Assembly: GCA_015179125.1 (NCBI GenBank)
Contig: WHVA01000315.1
Location: 1-64,000 of the forward strand
Direction of reading: 5' to 3'
DNA: 64,000 nucleotides
From: Gautieria morchelliformis
Lineage: Eukaryota > Basidiomycota > Agaricomycetes > Gomphales > Gomphaceae
The notes beneath the pieces were generated by a model. That model did no database searches and had not been told where the DNA came from. It saw nothing but the letters and a program-made list of their open reading frames with translations. A program made the translations under genes and the position numbers. Of this stretch, positions 32,918 through 45,200 are shown one piece after another; positions within the stretch are counted from its first letter, which is position 1, and each line of letters begins with the position of its first letter.

Positions 32918-33059
32918 GTATAATTGAACTAACAGCTACAGTCAAAGCATTCAGTCTATCCATTCACCATTTTCGTACGCACACTCTACGCCACACCTAT
33001 TCGCGGGACAGCTTCACCATTTCAAAGGTCGCCTCTCCCCACACCGAACGTTCCTTATT

Positions 33060-36000
33060 CCCCTTCGTGGGACAACCTCTCTTCCAACACTCCTCTCTAC
33101 AGATTCTCGCCTCGCCTGGCGGGCCTGATCCTCGCTTATTTGCGGGACAGCCTTACCCCTCCATGGGTCGCTCTTCCCCGTACCAATCCTTCGCACAGCT
33201 TTCTGCCCTACTTGGCGGACCTGGATCATCTCTCCTACTAAACTCGTTCTCCTCAATTCTTGCCGATGAACATCCTACGCCTCCGTATACCAGCCCGATT
33301 GACTCTGTACCACCAACATGTTTATTCGCCTCTATTAGCTCCCATTCCGATTCATCCTTCATCATCCATGTACACCTTCCCGGTCTCTCTAACTCGATCC
33401 CTACTCTTATTGACTCTGGTGCCACTTCCAATTTCATTGATAGCTCCTTTTCCTCTCGTCCTGGTTTCGTATGTACATCACTCCGTTCGCCGATCACTCT
33501 CTCCCTTTTCGACGGGAAGCCAGCCACTGCTGGTTTCATTCACGAATATCTCGATACTAGTCTCACTTTCAACGACTCTTCTTCGCAGAACGTTTCGCTA
33601 CTTGTCACAAAGTTACACCCTTCAGCCGCAATCATTCTTGGGCTTCCGTGGCTTCGCTCACGAAACCAACGATCGATTGGGGCTCCCTCTCAATTACCTT
33701 TCCTCCCGGCACCGGTTTCATGCTCCCACGTATGACGGTCGCCATGGCCTGTACGATGATTTCCCTGCCGGCTATCTTGACAGTATCCCCGAACTCCACA
33801 CTGCGTCGATGACATCGCTACCGCCAGTTCCTGGTTCGCACCCGTCCCCGCCATCCTTGGGTTACGTCCCGAACACGGCGATTGGACCACTCTCCTACGT
33901 CCCGGTCCTTCCACCGGACGCCACTCCTTCGCCCGCTCCTATTCCAAACATTTCTGGTTACGAACAGACATTCGACGTGGATGGCGAACCCTTACTTCTT
34001 TCAACCAAGCCGATCGAGAATACTCCTCTGAGTCCTCTATATCACTCCCTAACAATCTCATACGTCCATTTTCAGCCACCAAAGAACTCATCATAGAGAC
34101 CGAATCTATTCGACTAAAAACAGTGCCTACTCCGAGTCATCTTCGTTCCTGTACACCATGCACCGAATTGCTGATCGATGACCACCTCCCATTCCATTCT
34201 TCACCTCCCGATCCACCTCCGACAAAGAGGGTAACGCCACATATAACCCTAATCAGCGCAGCCGCCTTCGAGCTAATCATAAAACTTGGTGAAGAAGAAA
34301 CCTTCATGTTAAACATGCACCCTTCCATCCCTGAGCCCAGTTCGCTTCGCGCTGTCGGCAACGCACCAGCCCCAACCACGCTCCTCCACGAAAACCCTCT
34401 ACCGAAGGACGAGTTAGAAATGTTCAGGGCTGTGGTACCAGAGGAGTACCACGACTTCTTTGATATCTTCTCGCGTGCTAAAGCCAAAGACCTGCCCCCA
34501 CATCGCCTTATGACCACACCATCGAAATCGAGAACGATGGTACACCACCTCACGGCCCCATATACCCACTCTCAACAGCGAATTAGAGGCTCTCCGGAAT
34601 ATCTCGAAGACATGCTCGGCAAGGGATTTATCCGCTCCTCCCAATCACCCGGTGGCGCCCCTTTGTCTTCGCGAAAAAGAAGGATGGCACACTGCGAATG
34701 TGTGTGGATTATCGAGGGCTGAATCGTATCACGCGAAAGAACAAGTACCCTATCCCACTGATTCCGAGTCTTATTGACCAACTCAAAAGTGCGAACGTCT
34801 ATACCAAATTCGACCTTCGTGCCGGGTTCAATAACGTTCGGATCGCCTCTGGCCAAGAGTGGAAGACAGCCTTCTGAACACGATATGGGTCCTTCGAATA
34901 TCTCGTCATGCCGTTCGGGTTAACGAATGCTCCGGCGACGTTCCAACACTTCATGAATGACATCTTCCAAGACATGGCTGACGTCTTCGTTGTAGTCTAC
35001 CTCGACGACATCCTTATCTTCTCCAAGAACAGGGAGGATCACTTAGAGCATGTCCGAATGGTCCTCGCCCGTCTTCGGAAACACAACCTCTTCGTAAAGC
35101 CCGAGAAATGCCTCTTCCATTCGAACTGGGTTGAGTTTCTCGGATTCATCATCTCTCCTGCTGGGGTCTCTATGGACATCGAAAAAACAGCTGCCATCAC
35201 AAAGTGGCCTGCACCTACGAACGTTCGCGAAGTCCAATCATTCCTAGGCTTTGCAAACTTCTACAGGAGATTCATCATTTCGTTCTCCGACATCGTCCTG
35301 CCGCTCACTCGCCTGACAGGAAGGATACTCCATTCGCCTGGGACGCGAAGCAACAGGAGGCTTTCGAAGCACTCAAAGCCGCGTTCTCACAGGCCCCAGT
35401 CCTCATCCACTTCGATCCGAGTAACCCGATCGTCATCGAGACGGATGCCTCCGACTACGCCATCGCCGCCATCATCTCCCAGATCACCCCCTCCGATGGT
35501 GATATCCACCCGATCGCCTTCTATTCGCGAGGAATGGCACCTGCCGAAATGAACTACGAGATCTATGACAAGGAGCTGCTCGCCATCTTCTGTGCCTTCA
35601 AGCAATGGCGAAACTACCTCGAAGGGGCATCCCACGTCATCCTCGTCCTCTCCGACCACAAGAACCTTGAGTACTTCGCAACTATGAAACAGCTGACCCG
35701 ACGACAGGTCCGTTGGTCCGAACACCTGTCAGGGTTCAACTATATCATTCGCTACCGAGCTGGGCGACTTGGCACAAAGCCGGATGCATTGACCCGTCGG
35801 GGCGACGTGTACCCAAAAGGGGGGATGGTGCTTACGCATTGGCGAATCCCCACAACTTCCAGTCGATGTTTAAGACCGGGCAACTCATTCGCGCCATCAT
35901 CCTTGACTCTGCATCACTGTTGACATCCATCCAACAGGGCCAGTTGACCGATCCCTATCCTCAGCCCACATCACTCGTCTTCATTCTCAATCATTGGCAA

Positions 36001-37080
36001 TCACCCCTTCGAATGCGAAGCCAGACCCCTGGTCACTTGGAGAGGACGGAAAAACGCTGTTATACAAACAGCGAACGTATGTCCCCGATCATAATGATAT
36101 TCGCTTGGACATCCTTCGCTCGCTGCATGATCATCAGTTAGCAGGCCACCCAGGGATCAGCAAAACGATGAAGAACATTCGGAGACAGTATCATTGGCCG
36201 AACATGTCCACCTTCGTCACCAACTACATCGGTTCCTGTTCCAAGTGTCGCCACGCTAAGTCCATTCATCACAAACCTTTCGGTCCACTTCGCTTTCTAC
36301 CCATCAGCCAACGACCCTGGGATTCGATCTCCATGGACTTCATCGAAGGACTCCCACCGTCGGACGGGCACGATATGATCCTTGTCATTGTCGACAGGCT
36401 AACGAAGATGGCCCTGTTCATTCCACATTCTCGGACATCGATTCGGGAGACGTCGCCATGCTCTTCCTTCGACACGTATTCGCTAAACACGGTAGCCCCA
36501 GGACATCATCTCCGACCGAGGGAAGCACTTCACATCCCGATTCTGGACCTCTCTCTGCGAAATCCTCGGCATCAAAGGCAATCTTTCTACAGCCTACCAC
36601 CCCCAAACCGATGGACAAACCGAACGAGTGAACCAAATCCTCGAGCAGTATCTCCAGTGTATATCAACTACCAGCAGGATGATTGGGTTGACCTCTTACC
36701 TCTCGCCTAATTCGCTTACAACAACACAGCCCATTCGGCGACCCAGGTCACACCCTTCTTCGCCAACAAAGGTTTCCATCCAAAGCTCGAAGTATCGCTC
36801 ACTTCGGTCGCTTCCGAGGACGCTTATCGCCAGTCGGCAGACCTCAAGGACATTCACCAATACCTTCGAGATCAAATTAAGAAATCAATTATCCAGTACA
36901 CATCGGCCACAACCACTCGCCGCATTCCGATCCCTGAGTTTCAGGTCGGCGATAAAGTATGGCTCGACTCGCGAAATATTCGCACAAAACGACCTTCGAA
37001 GAAACTCGACCACCGAAGACTTGGCCCATATCCTATCACGGCTAAAATATCTTCTCATGCGTTTCGCTTAGGCTTACCAC
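33060..37080 (+). mobile_element. Gypsy-4 pol region
   Basis: Retropepsin near 33390-33670 (TLIDSGATSNFID, then AIILGLPWL). Reverse transcriptase at about 34680-35280 with [10 protein letters not shown] near 35000. RNase H at about 35330-35790 ([26 protein letters not shown]). Integrase at about 36080-37080: zinc segment (LAGHPGISKTMKNI to CSKCRHAK), catalytic core beginning SMDFIEGLPPSDGHD, and [13 protein letters not shown]. Coding capacity is broken throughout. Confidence 0.88.
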
Positions 37081-37199
37081 TGGACCTTCGCCAGATCCAC
37101 CCTGTGTTTCACGTATCCCTTCTCGAACCCGCCACGACATCTACCATCCCAGGTCGATACGCGACCCTCCACCACCTATCGAAATTGACTCGCGGACGA

Positions 37200-37380
37200 G
37201 TACGAGATCACGAAGATCCTCGATAGTCGCATTCGCCGGAAGCGATTGGAATACCTAGTGGAGTGGAAGGGATACGAACACACCCCTGACGCTACGTCTT
37301 GGGAACCCTCTTCGAATGTTACTAATTCTGCTCGTAGACTCGCCGAATTCCATGTGAAGTACCCCCAGAAACCCAAGGCT
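37200..37380 (+). mobile_element. Gypsy-4 chromodomain
   Basis: EYLVEWKGYEHTPDATSWEP followed by ARRLAEFHVKYP is a standard chromodomain at the end of a chromovirus integrase. It reads aromatic-cage-type residues (Y, W, and a Trp in SWEP). Confidence 0.85.
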
Positions 37381-37765
37381 TTGACGTTTACCAAACCCCA
37401 AGAAAACGATACTCTGTTCACATTTCTACCTATAGATTCCACTCCCCTAATTAAGCCTCCTCTCAATCCTCACCCAACTCCCTTCGACTCATTTGACACC
37501 CGCAACCAACGCCTCTTCAGACGCTCCGAGCTCCCCATCAACCTCTTCGCCCCCCCCTCGATGGCTCGAAAGGGTACTCGCGGGTTGTGCACCATACTTG
37601 GCTATCGTCCTGACCGCACCCCTGGCTTTCCTTGCCCTCCTACCTTCGCCATCAGGGGCGAAGCAGATGCGCAGTCGCCTCACCCTGACAGGCTCTGCAG
37701 CTTTCGCCGACTCAGGCATGCCCCCAGCCGACTGCGAATCAGAGTGGGGGACTTCGCCGAAGGCA

Positions 37766-38035
37766 TCAGCGAGTTAGCATGGTCGTCGCAAAAATACAGG
37801 AGGAAACCATACCTTCTGGGTCCTCCCTAGTCACCTCCCTTCCTTCGCACCCCTTCGACGTCAGTGTAAAGATCGGAGCCGGAGTCGAGTCAATATCCGC
37901 TTCTGCGGGTACTGATTCCAATGTCGACGCCGAATTCTCCAACCACACCCTCGTTTTTTGAATCTCCTTTGCCAGCTCGTCTACTTCGGACGGCCTTTCG
38001 AATGTTTGGTCGGCCACCTCCTCGGCCTGCAGCAT
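37766..38035 (-). CDS. Antisense open frame in the 3' region of Gypsy-4
   Basis: Between the chromodomain and the 3' LTR, the minus strand holds an 89-codon frame starting MLQAEEVADQTFERPSEVDE, rich in Glu, Lys and Ala with a likely coiled-coil start (VDELAKEIQKTRVWLENS). Just upstream on that strand is an intron-like segment (GTGAGT to TTATTAG), so the frame may be part of a spliced antisense gene. The plus strand of this stretch reads as low-complexity Pro/Ser/Arg sequence. I do not recognise the protein. It may be an element gene carried in reverse, a captured host gene, or chance. Confidence 0.35.
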   Translation of the reverse strand: MLQAEEVADQTFERPSEVDELAKEIQKTRVWLENSASTLESVPAEADIDSTPAPIFTLTSKGCEGREVTREDPEGMVSSCIFATTMLTR

Positions 38036-38444
38036 CTTCCAAAGCTCCTCGTGGACCTCATCATTGAGCGAATGAAAACTAATAAAGAAAAAGGCCGGTA
38101 CTCACTTGGACCCCTGCCGCATCGACCAACCACTGCTCCACATCCCCTCATGACTCTCCCCGAAGCTCCGGCCTAACCCTCGACACAACCTGCGATCGAC
38201 CGAGGAGAGCTGAGTACCCAGGTGTCGTCATAAAGGCAGGACTCTTGGCTGGGGTGCTTAGTTGGGCCCCAAAACCCCGTTCCGCGCCGCCTTTTTAAAA
38301 CAGAAAAAGAAGTTGTGCATGAACCACGCAGCTACGCAGGGCCCAGACTTCAGAGATCCCATCGGGGGACCCATTACGTCCTTAACGGTTCCACCCCACC
38401 ATAAGACGCAGCGTCGTTGGACTCCGAAGCTAGGAGGGGGGTAC

Positions 38445-39477
38445 TGTCATGACCGGTTTATTTCTCCTACTGCGCTACCTCCATGTTCCCCCTCGTCACT
38501 CCCTAGCATCTTCGTCAGAGTTCGCCGCACCTACCAACTACTCCTCCTCTACGTCTACCCTACTCGCTGTTCGCCCCATCCTCCGAACCGCTATTCGCTA
38601 CTCGCACATTTCGCCAGCAGGCACGCCATCAAATATGATCGATACCAATCACCCGGCATGATGGTTCATCATTAGCCCCATCATCTTCTTAATCCAACCC
38701 CATTGGGTGTTCGTATGGCCAAAGTGCGTTCGCAGGGCGTTCCTTCCATAGGTCGTGCGGGATCAACCCAGTAAACGAAGAGTCCGTGCAGGGTAGCATG
38801 TATGCGGGTCCCAAGACATGGTTTTGTCCATAAGTGCCTTTGCCCCCTTTTACCCTCCGACGTTTCATGTTCGCATTCTTCCCTCACTCTATTGTATGTT
38901 TATCCATCTCCTTAGTACCATGACTACGCACCCCTATCTAACCCTGACTTGTGGCGGCCTCTTTCCTATTCGCTGATACCTTACGAGCATTGGATATAAG
39001 TAGTTTACATTTGCATGTATATTCCCCAGTTCAATTATCATACGTCGTCCATCTTGTGCAAACTTGACCTCGCTGTGATCATTGTCTTGAGCCTCTCCTT
39101 GAAGATTTCTATCTTCGACCAGCTAAGGACTTAGGCATCACTGGTGAGTTCTCATACTTCATATTCGTTACCTTAAGCCTTCGAGCTACTTTCTGTGCTG
39201 TTGGCGAAGGGCTCCTAAGGAGCACCTTCGCCAGCGAAGAGACTGTCGAAACTTAGACAGCCCTTCCGCAATATCTTGCACGTTGCATCATCAAGTACTG
39301 CGAGCTGTTTCGCTACGACTGTAGACAGGGCGAGCCCCGTTCGGGCAACCCCCTTGTTTCGTGAAACATCCATCGGTTCACTTATTCGCCGAACGGCATA
39401 TTTATTCGCACAATTTATTCGGGCATTCACTGTGTTCACTAATACACGATATTAACGCCTGAAAACCAATCTTGACA
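38445..39477 (+). repeat. Gypsy-4 3' LTR
   Basis: 1033 bp, same length as the 5' LTR. Followed by the target duplication AATGG, after which the 3' flank of the DUF6533 copy B gene resumes (TTCAGTAGGATCTGGAAG, as in copy A). Confidence 0.95.
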
Positions 39478-41753
39478 AATGGTTCAGTAGGATCTGGAAG
39501 AATGGCAGAGGCTTAATGACAGCATCCAAGCTAATGCATCATAGCTGCACATTCAATACAAAACCCCTAGCAGTGCAACATGCAGCAACTTACATCAACC
39601 CACCTTTCTAATCTATTGCAGGACTTAGAGAATGGTCACCATAGAAGATATGCCTATCTGCTCACTCTGGCCAACCCATACAATTATAAACCTGTGGACA
39701 CATATATATTCTATACCATTTCAAATTTGACTTTGTTCATAATTTAGTATTACTGTGCTTTGTGAAAATATTGTTCCTAGTTTGCTGCTGAGAGTCAGTG
39801 GACTGCACGCAGATTCAAGTATTGCATCCTCCCAGGAAATGAACTGCATGTAGTGTGTGCCTGGGATACTGATCTGGTGAAGTAGTGCATGCGGATCGGT
39901 GTGGTGTAGAGCTGTTCCTGGTGGCACAGGAAGCCACTGAGGTGATCTGCAATGTGTTTGCAGTTGTATTTAGTATGATATTATTTGAATGGCGTTGGTA
40001 TTGGACCTGCTCTGACATGGTTTTTTAGCTGTCGTGAACCCCGATGTTAACTATCTTGGAGCACCCGTATGCAATATCCAGTTGGACTCACTGTCAAATA
40101 TATTATCTATATACACAGCATACTCATCACCACACAGCTGATACACTGAATGCACCATGTCACGGAGACCGTGTCGTTGTGCCCCATGTCTTAACCCAAT
40201 AGTCTTCATCCAGGACGCCGAATGAGGCACTTTCTCGCGTGACCATGTCCAGAAGTACTGCCATGATGAGATGACGCCTCTACTGAGACTATCTAGCCTC
40301 GCCACAAAATCAAAGCCTCGTGCACACTCAGGGACTTGAACTTACAGTTTTAGGTCATAATCCCTTCTGCTTCCTCATGTTCATCTTTTCCCATCCTCAT
40401 ATATCTGACAGTAGAAGGATGGCCCTTCTTCACATGAGGTGAGCTTGTCGCAGTTTGCTTTCATTGACATTCTGCTGACGCTCCTTCTGAATGTCAAAGA
40501 GGACCGCTTACATGCCACTCGACTTCAAACTGCTTAAACCGAAAACCCTTCTGAATCACTTCCAGCCCATGCGAGCCCGAAGTAATAAATGATCTGCCGA
40601 GAAGATTCAGGGGGCTAACCATTTCTGACGCTTCTACGCTGCCTTAGCTGAATTGATTCGATGTGTGATTATCTTCCATCAGCCATGTCCTCTTGGCAAA
40701 CTTTGTGCAACGCTCACTGATATAGAGTGAATGTCTGTGACGTTGCAACACCCAAGGCCAGAATCCGCAAGCTGCTACACACACCTACACAAAAATTATT
40801 CCCTCGTCTGCAACCCAAACTTTTTCTATCTTGTACCATGGCTCAGGGGGACGCCTCGGCTGTTATCCAGGTGCTATCAGACACGTACGTGCTTACTACA
40901 TTGAGTGAGACGCAGAAGAACTTACCTGACTAGTTTTGCGACCAAATGTGTCTGCTTCTCGGCCCTTGGTATGCGCACATGTCCCGTTTAATTCCACGAT
41001 GTTCATACCTTTTTCCACAGCACTGCTCACCTTCGACACTCTTCTCACACTGCCATCGGAGATCGGGCACATTTGGTGCAAGAACGTCAATATTGGCTCC
41101 ATTCTCTATGTATTCGCTCGTTACCCGTCTTTGGTTTTGTTTCTTATTTTAATATATGTCAATCTATCTGACATATCCTTTGAGGTGGATTACGTCTATG
41201 GCTCTCATGTGTAACACCTACTGATTTGAATGAGTATCTAGTATGACTTTCATACCATCTGAAGCGCCTTAGAGACTTATATATTTGAAGGAAATGTAAT
41301 ATTGTAATTCACCTAGCTGGTGCTTTACAAGTTCCTTCTCTGATCGGAGTACAGAGTGAGTGGTTATACTCATATATTTCTCAAGTCAAAGGATAACCAA
41401 AATCACCTGTCTAGGCCTTCTGCTAGCTCGCACTTATGCTATCTCCTTTCAGAATCACACAGCTTTTGGTCTTCTTGGGCTGCTCATGCTTGGTACTATT
41501 AGCGTGGAAGTGGTATGTCCCTGTGCAGACTTTGTATAAATAGCATAAATTCATTTCACTGGATATAGTACAGGTGTATTTGGATTACCTGCAATCCCAT
41601 AAGTTCACAACTTAATGCATTACTTTGGTGAGGACTGACTAGCCTTGCTGCCTAGGTTATATACTAAACATTCATCAGGTGTAAGATCTAGGGAGCTGCA
41701 TCCTAATCTCTCTCTGAACACCTTTGACAGGGGATACCATTGAAAGTGTCACT

Positions 41754-42242
41754 TGTTGGGTGCATTTATGCTCCTGCACCAAAATCAAGCATAATATATT
41801 CAATTTATTGTGTGGTGTTTCAATATTTTCTCATACTGTTCTTGTACCATGCATCCACTTATCTGCTTATTTTCGAAATTTTCTAGCCACTCCCTATCTC
41901 TCCATTCCATTCTGTTATTTCTATTTTCATAGGCGGCTGCACCCAGCGGAGTTTGAAATGACTTCGACGCGCGAGCCCTTGGGCGCTAAAGGGCCGGGTG
42001 CAAGTATATGCCTTCTGAGACAAGATTACACTCCTCTCTCAGTGACAATAAATTCACTGAGAGAGGCGAGTAGTATTCTTCATATTTACATAGCATGTTG
42101 ACTGAAAATCATGTAGTATATTTGATTCTAGGTATTGTATTAATACATCAGTGACAATAAATTCACTGAGAGAGTATATTTGATTCTAGCTTTCTAAGAA
42201 CTCTACCGAACCTTCCCTGCCATAGCCCCCTAGTTGCTAACA
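41754..42242 (+). repeat. Copia-1 5' LTR
   Basis: 489 bp from TGTTGGGTGC to GTTGCTAACA. Contains a strong hairpin at 42033-42066: CCTCTCTCAGTGA, loop of 8, then its exact complement; the right half (CAGTGACAATAAATTCACTG) is repeated near 42150-42175. The same block exists in the diverged solo LTR at 7101-7639, so it is conserved in the family. Confidence 0.97.
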
Positions 42243-42244
42243 AG

Positions 42245-42256
42245 GGTTATGGGCCC
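42245..42256 (+). promoter_or_regulatory. Copia-1 primer-binding site
   Basis: GGTTATGGGCCC lies 2 bp after the 5' LTR. It is complementary to the anticodon stem-loop of eukaryotic initiator tRNA-Met, the half-molecule primer known from Drosophila copia. The ATG inside it (42249) is also the first in-frame start of gag-pol. Confidence 0.85.
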
Positions 42257-45200
42257 CGCAGACACTTCGCAGAAGCTTTTGGGTGTGGAGAAGCTTGCAA
42301 CAGATGGAAGTAATTGGCCTCTGTGGCGAGCTACTCTCACAAGTTATTTTGAGTCCAAAAATCTACTCAGGCATATAGAAGGGAGAGCCATTCGACCTCC
42401 TGATCCTCCAGTCATGCCCCCAGGCCATATTCTCACAGAAGCTGAGGAAACTCAGATTGAGAAGGCTGAGGAGAAGCTGGAGAAGTATCTTGCCAGAGAA
42501 GGACAGGCCAAAACCCAAATAATCGTCTCAGTGTCAGAGTCACTAGCTCTGATGCTACAGAAGAGACATACAGCAAAAGAAGTCTGGGATGCATTGGTCA
42601 ATGAGATGACCAAAAAGCCCAAGATGGTCCTCACCAACCTACAGAGACAGCTTCGCAGTATGAGGTGTCCTGAGGATGGAGACTTGAGAGATCACTTGGA
42701 CAAGGCCCAAGACCTCTATGCTCGTCTCAATGAGATGGGAGCCAGAATTTCTGAAGGAGAGTTCACCGACATTATCCTTGCATCACTTCCACCCTCCTAT
42801 GAGGCAGTTATGAATGCCCTTACCACGTCGCTCGAAGAATGTGGAATGCCCTTAGTGCCTGATGATATTATCAGAGTACTAAAGGCTCAATACGACAGGA
42901 GAAAGACCCTCAATATTTCACAAGAAGAGCAGGCATTTATTGGTTCATCTACGAAAGGGCAGAAGGGCCGGAAAGACCCGAAGGTGCCTGCATGCACTAA
43001 TTGCCACAAGCCTGGACATGCTATAGAGAATTGCTGGGCTAAAGGAGGTGGTAAAGAAGGCCAGGGGCCACGTCAGAAGAAGAAAGCGAAAGCCAAAAAG
43101 AAGAAGGGCAAAGCCAAGGCGAATGTTGCCGAAGAAGTGTCCTCTGAGGAGGATGAGAGTGGCAGTCCAGCCGCTTTCGCCAACTTCGACTGCTCTAATT
43201 TGAGTAGTTTATCTCTGGACACTGTTGTTATCCTCGACACTGGAACGACCGCACATATGACCCCTCACAAGAATTTATTGAGGGATTACAGTCCATTCTC
43301 ACAGCCGCGCACAATTCGTGCAGCCAACAAAGGCACTTTTGATGCCTTCGGTTCAGGCTCACTTGTGCTATCTAACAAGGTCGGAGATAAGACTGTGAAC
43401 ATTACATTGAAGGATACGTTCTACGCGCCAAAAATGGCTGTTACCCTAATCTCGATCGGCCGGTGCGATGATGCAGGCTATAACACACAAATAGCTGATC
43501 AGAAATGCACAATATCCAATCGTAAAGGCAGGATATTGATGCAAGCACCGAAGCTGAATGGCTTATATCGATTTGATTTACAACACACAAGTGCCGAAGC
43601 GCATGTATGCGCATCAGCCATGGAAATACATCAAAAAATGGGGCACATTTCACAAAAGTCCCTACAGCATTTGCTCAACCGTGGCATGATATTAGGCATT
43701 GAATTGAGCTCAAAAGGTGACAAGGTTGTTTGCGATGCGTGCATTCAGGCGAAGATTGCACGCAAATCACTTCCTCAGGAACCCAGAAGCCGATCATCAA
43801 AATTCGGTGACAGAATTTATTCTGATGTCTGGGGACCAGCGAGACACTCCACAATTGACAAGAAATTCTATTATGTGTCTTTCATCGACGACTACTCAAG
43901 AGAATCGGTTATCTATTTGATGGCAAACAAATCGGAAGCATTTTCAAAATATAAACTCTACGAGGCCTTGATGCTTCGACAGAGGAACGTGCACATCAAA
44001 GCACTTGTTTCCGACAGAGGGGGCGAATACACAAGCTCAGAATTTGAACAGCATTTGGCCAAGCAAGGCACGAAGCATCGGTTAACCGTACACGACACCC
44101 CAGAGTCGAATGGTGTTGCTGAACGTTTAAACCGAACTCTAGTTGAAAGAGCTCGTGCCATGCTATTGGAATCAAGTCTTCCTAAGACTCTATGGGGGCA
44201 TGCAATTTTGCACGCCAACTATCTTAGGAATCGGACGCACACAAGAGCTTTGCCAGACAAAACCCCTTTTGAAATGATCCATCACGAGAAACCGAACCTG
44301 AAAGACATACACGTGTGGGGAATTGAAGTCTACGTTAAAGTCAAAGAGGGAAACAAACTAGCAGCCCGTGCCAAAAGAGCTCGGTGGATAGGAATCTCTG
44401 GACAGAGCCATGGTCACTGCATCTACTGGCCTGACTCTCAGAAGGTTTCTGTCGAGCGGAATATTATATTTGACTCAGAGATGAAGGGGGGCAAAGCTCC
44501 AATCATTTCTATTGAAGAGTCACAGCTACCTACGTCCAGAAAAATGGTACAGGCCATCTCGGCGCCAGCACCTATGCCTAGCCGCTTAGTCAGCAAAGAG
44601 GCAAAGATCGAGGAAATTGATGATGATGAACCAGAGGAACGTCTGAAAGAGCTGCAACCCAGTCAGACTGTTGATGCCAGACCTAAAGAAGCTGCTCCAA
44701 CAAGGAGAAGCGAGAGAATCCGTCAGCAGCAGGTGCAGCCGGCCCCAAGTGGTCCCGTAACAAGATCTCAAACCAAGAGACATGCTGGTGCAGATATCAC
44801 TACACTAGCTTACGAGGACATTGAGGACCATCAAGACAAATTATTCGAACAAGATTTATCCTCTGAAACTGATGGCATCAGTGATTATAACCTTGCCATC
44901 AGTACACTTTCGACCTCCGATCAAAACAAAGATAATGTGCTGCCGGATTTGAATCAGACCGAGCCTAGCAATGCAGATGAAGCCTTAAATGATCCTATAT
45001 GGAAAGCATCGATGGATAAAGAATACAAGGTGCTACTCGACAAAGGTGTATGGGAAGTGGTTAAACCACCTCCTGGGGCAAATATTGTCGGAAATAGATG
45101 GGTATTCCTCTGGAAACGCAATCCAGAAGGTGAACCCATCACACCTAGATCGAGGATGGTCGCCCAAGGCTTTACACAAAGTTTTGGAGTCGACTACAAT

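Larger units (their letters stand above)
31885..39477 (+). mobile_element. Gypsy-4, broken Ty3/Gypsy chromovirus with long LTRs
   Basis: Plus-strand element with 1033-bp LTRs at both ends, target duplication AATGG (31880-31884 and 39478-39482), and a purine tract TAGGAGGGGGG before the 3' LTR. Internal parts in order: protease, reverse transcriptase, RNase H, integrase, chromodomain, then about 1 kb of 3' region. No gag or zinc knuckle was found between the 5' LTR and protease. The LTRs differ at about 20 of 1033 positions, so it is young but older than Copia-1. About six to eight breaks. Confidence 0.95.
24757..39890 (+). repeat. Host segmental duplication, copy B (split by insertions)
   Basis: Homologous to copy A in three blocks: 24757-24852, 26495-31884 and about 39478-39890. 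The gaps are a TIR transposon (24853-26494) and Gypsy-4 (31885-39477). The order of parts is the same as in A. Differences from A include a 61-bp palindrome, a 324-bp tandem duplication, and absence of the solo LTR that splits the A gene. Confidence 0.88.

Noticed and set aside
33153-33539. Minus-strand frames opposite Gypsy-4 protease
   Set aside because: Antisense shadows of the retropepsin region.
41724-42101. Open frame (starting MTGDTIESVTCW) and its twin at 46519-46860
   Set aside because: Both are translations of the Copia-1 LTR, present twice because the LTRs are nearly identical; not a gene.
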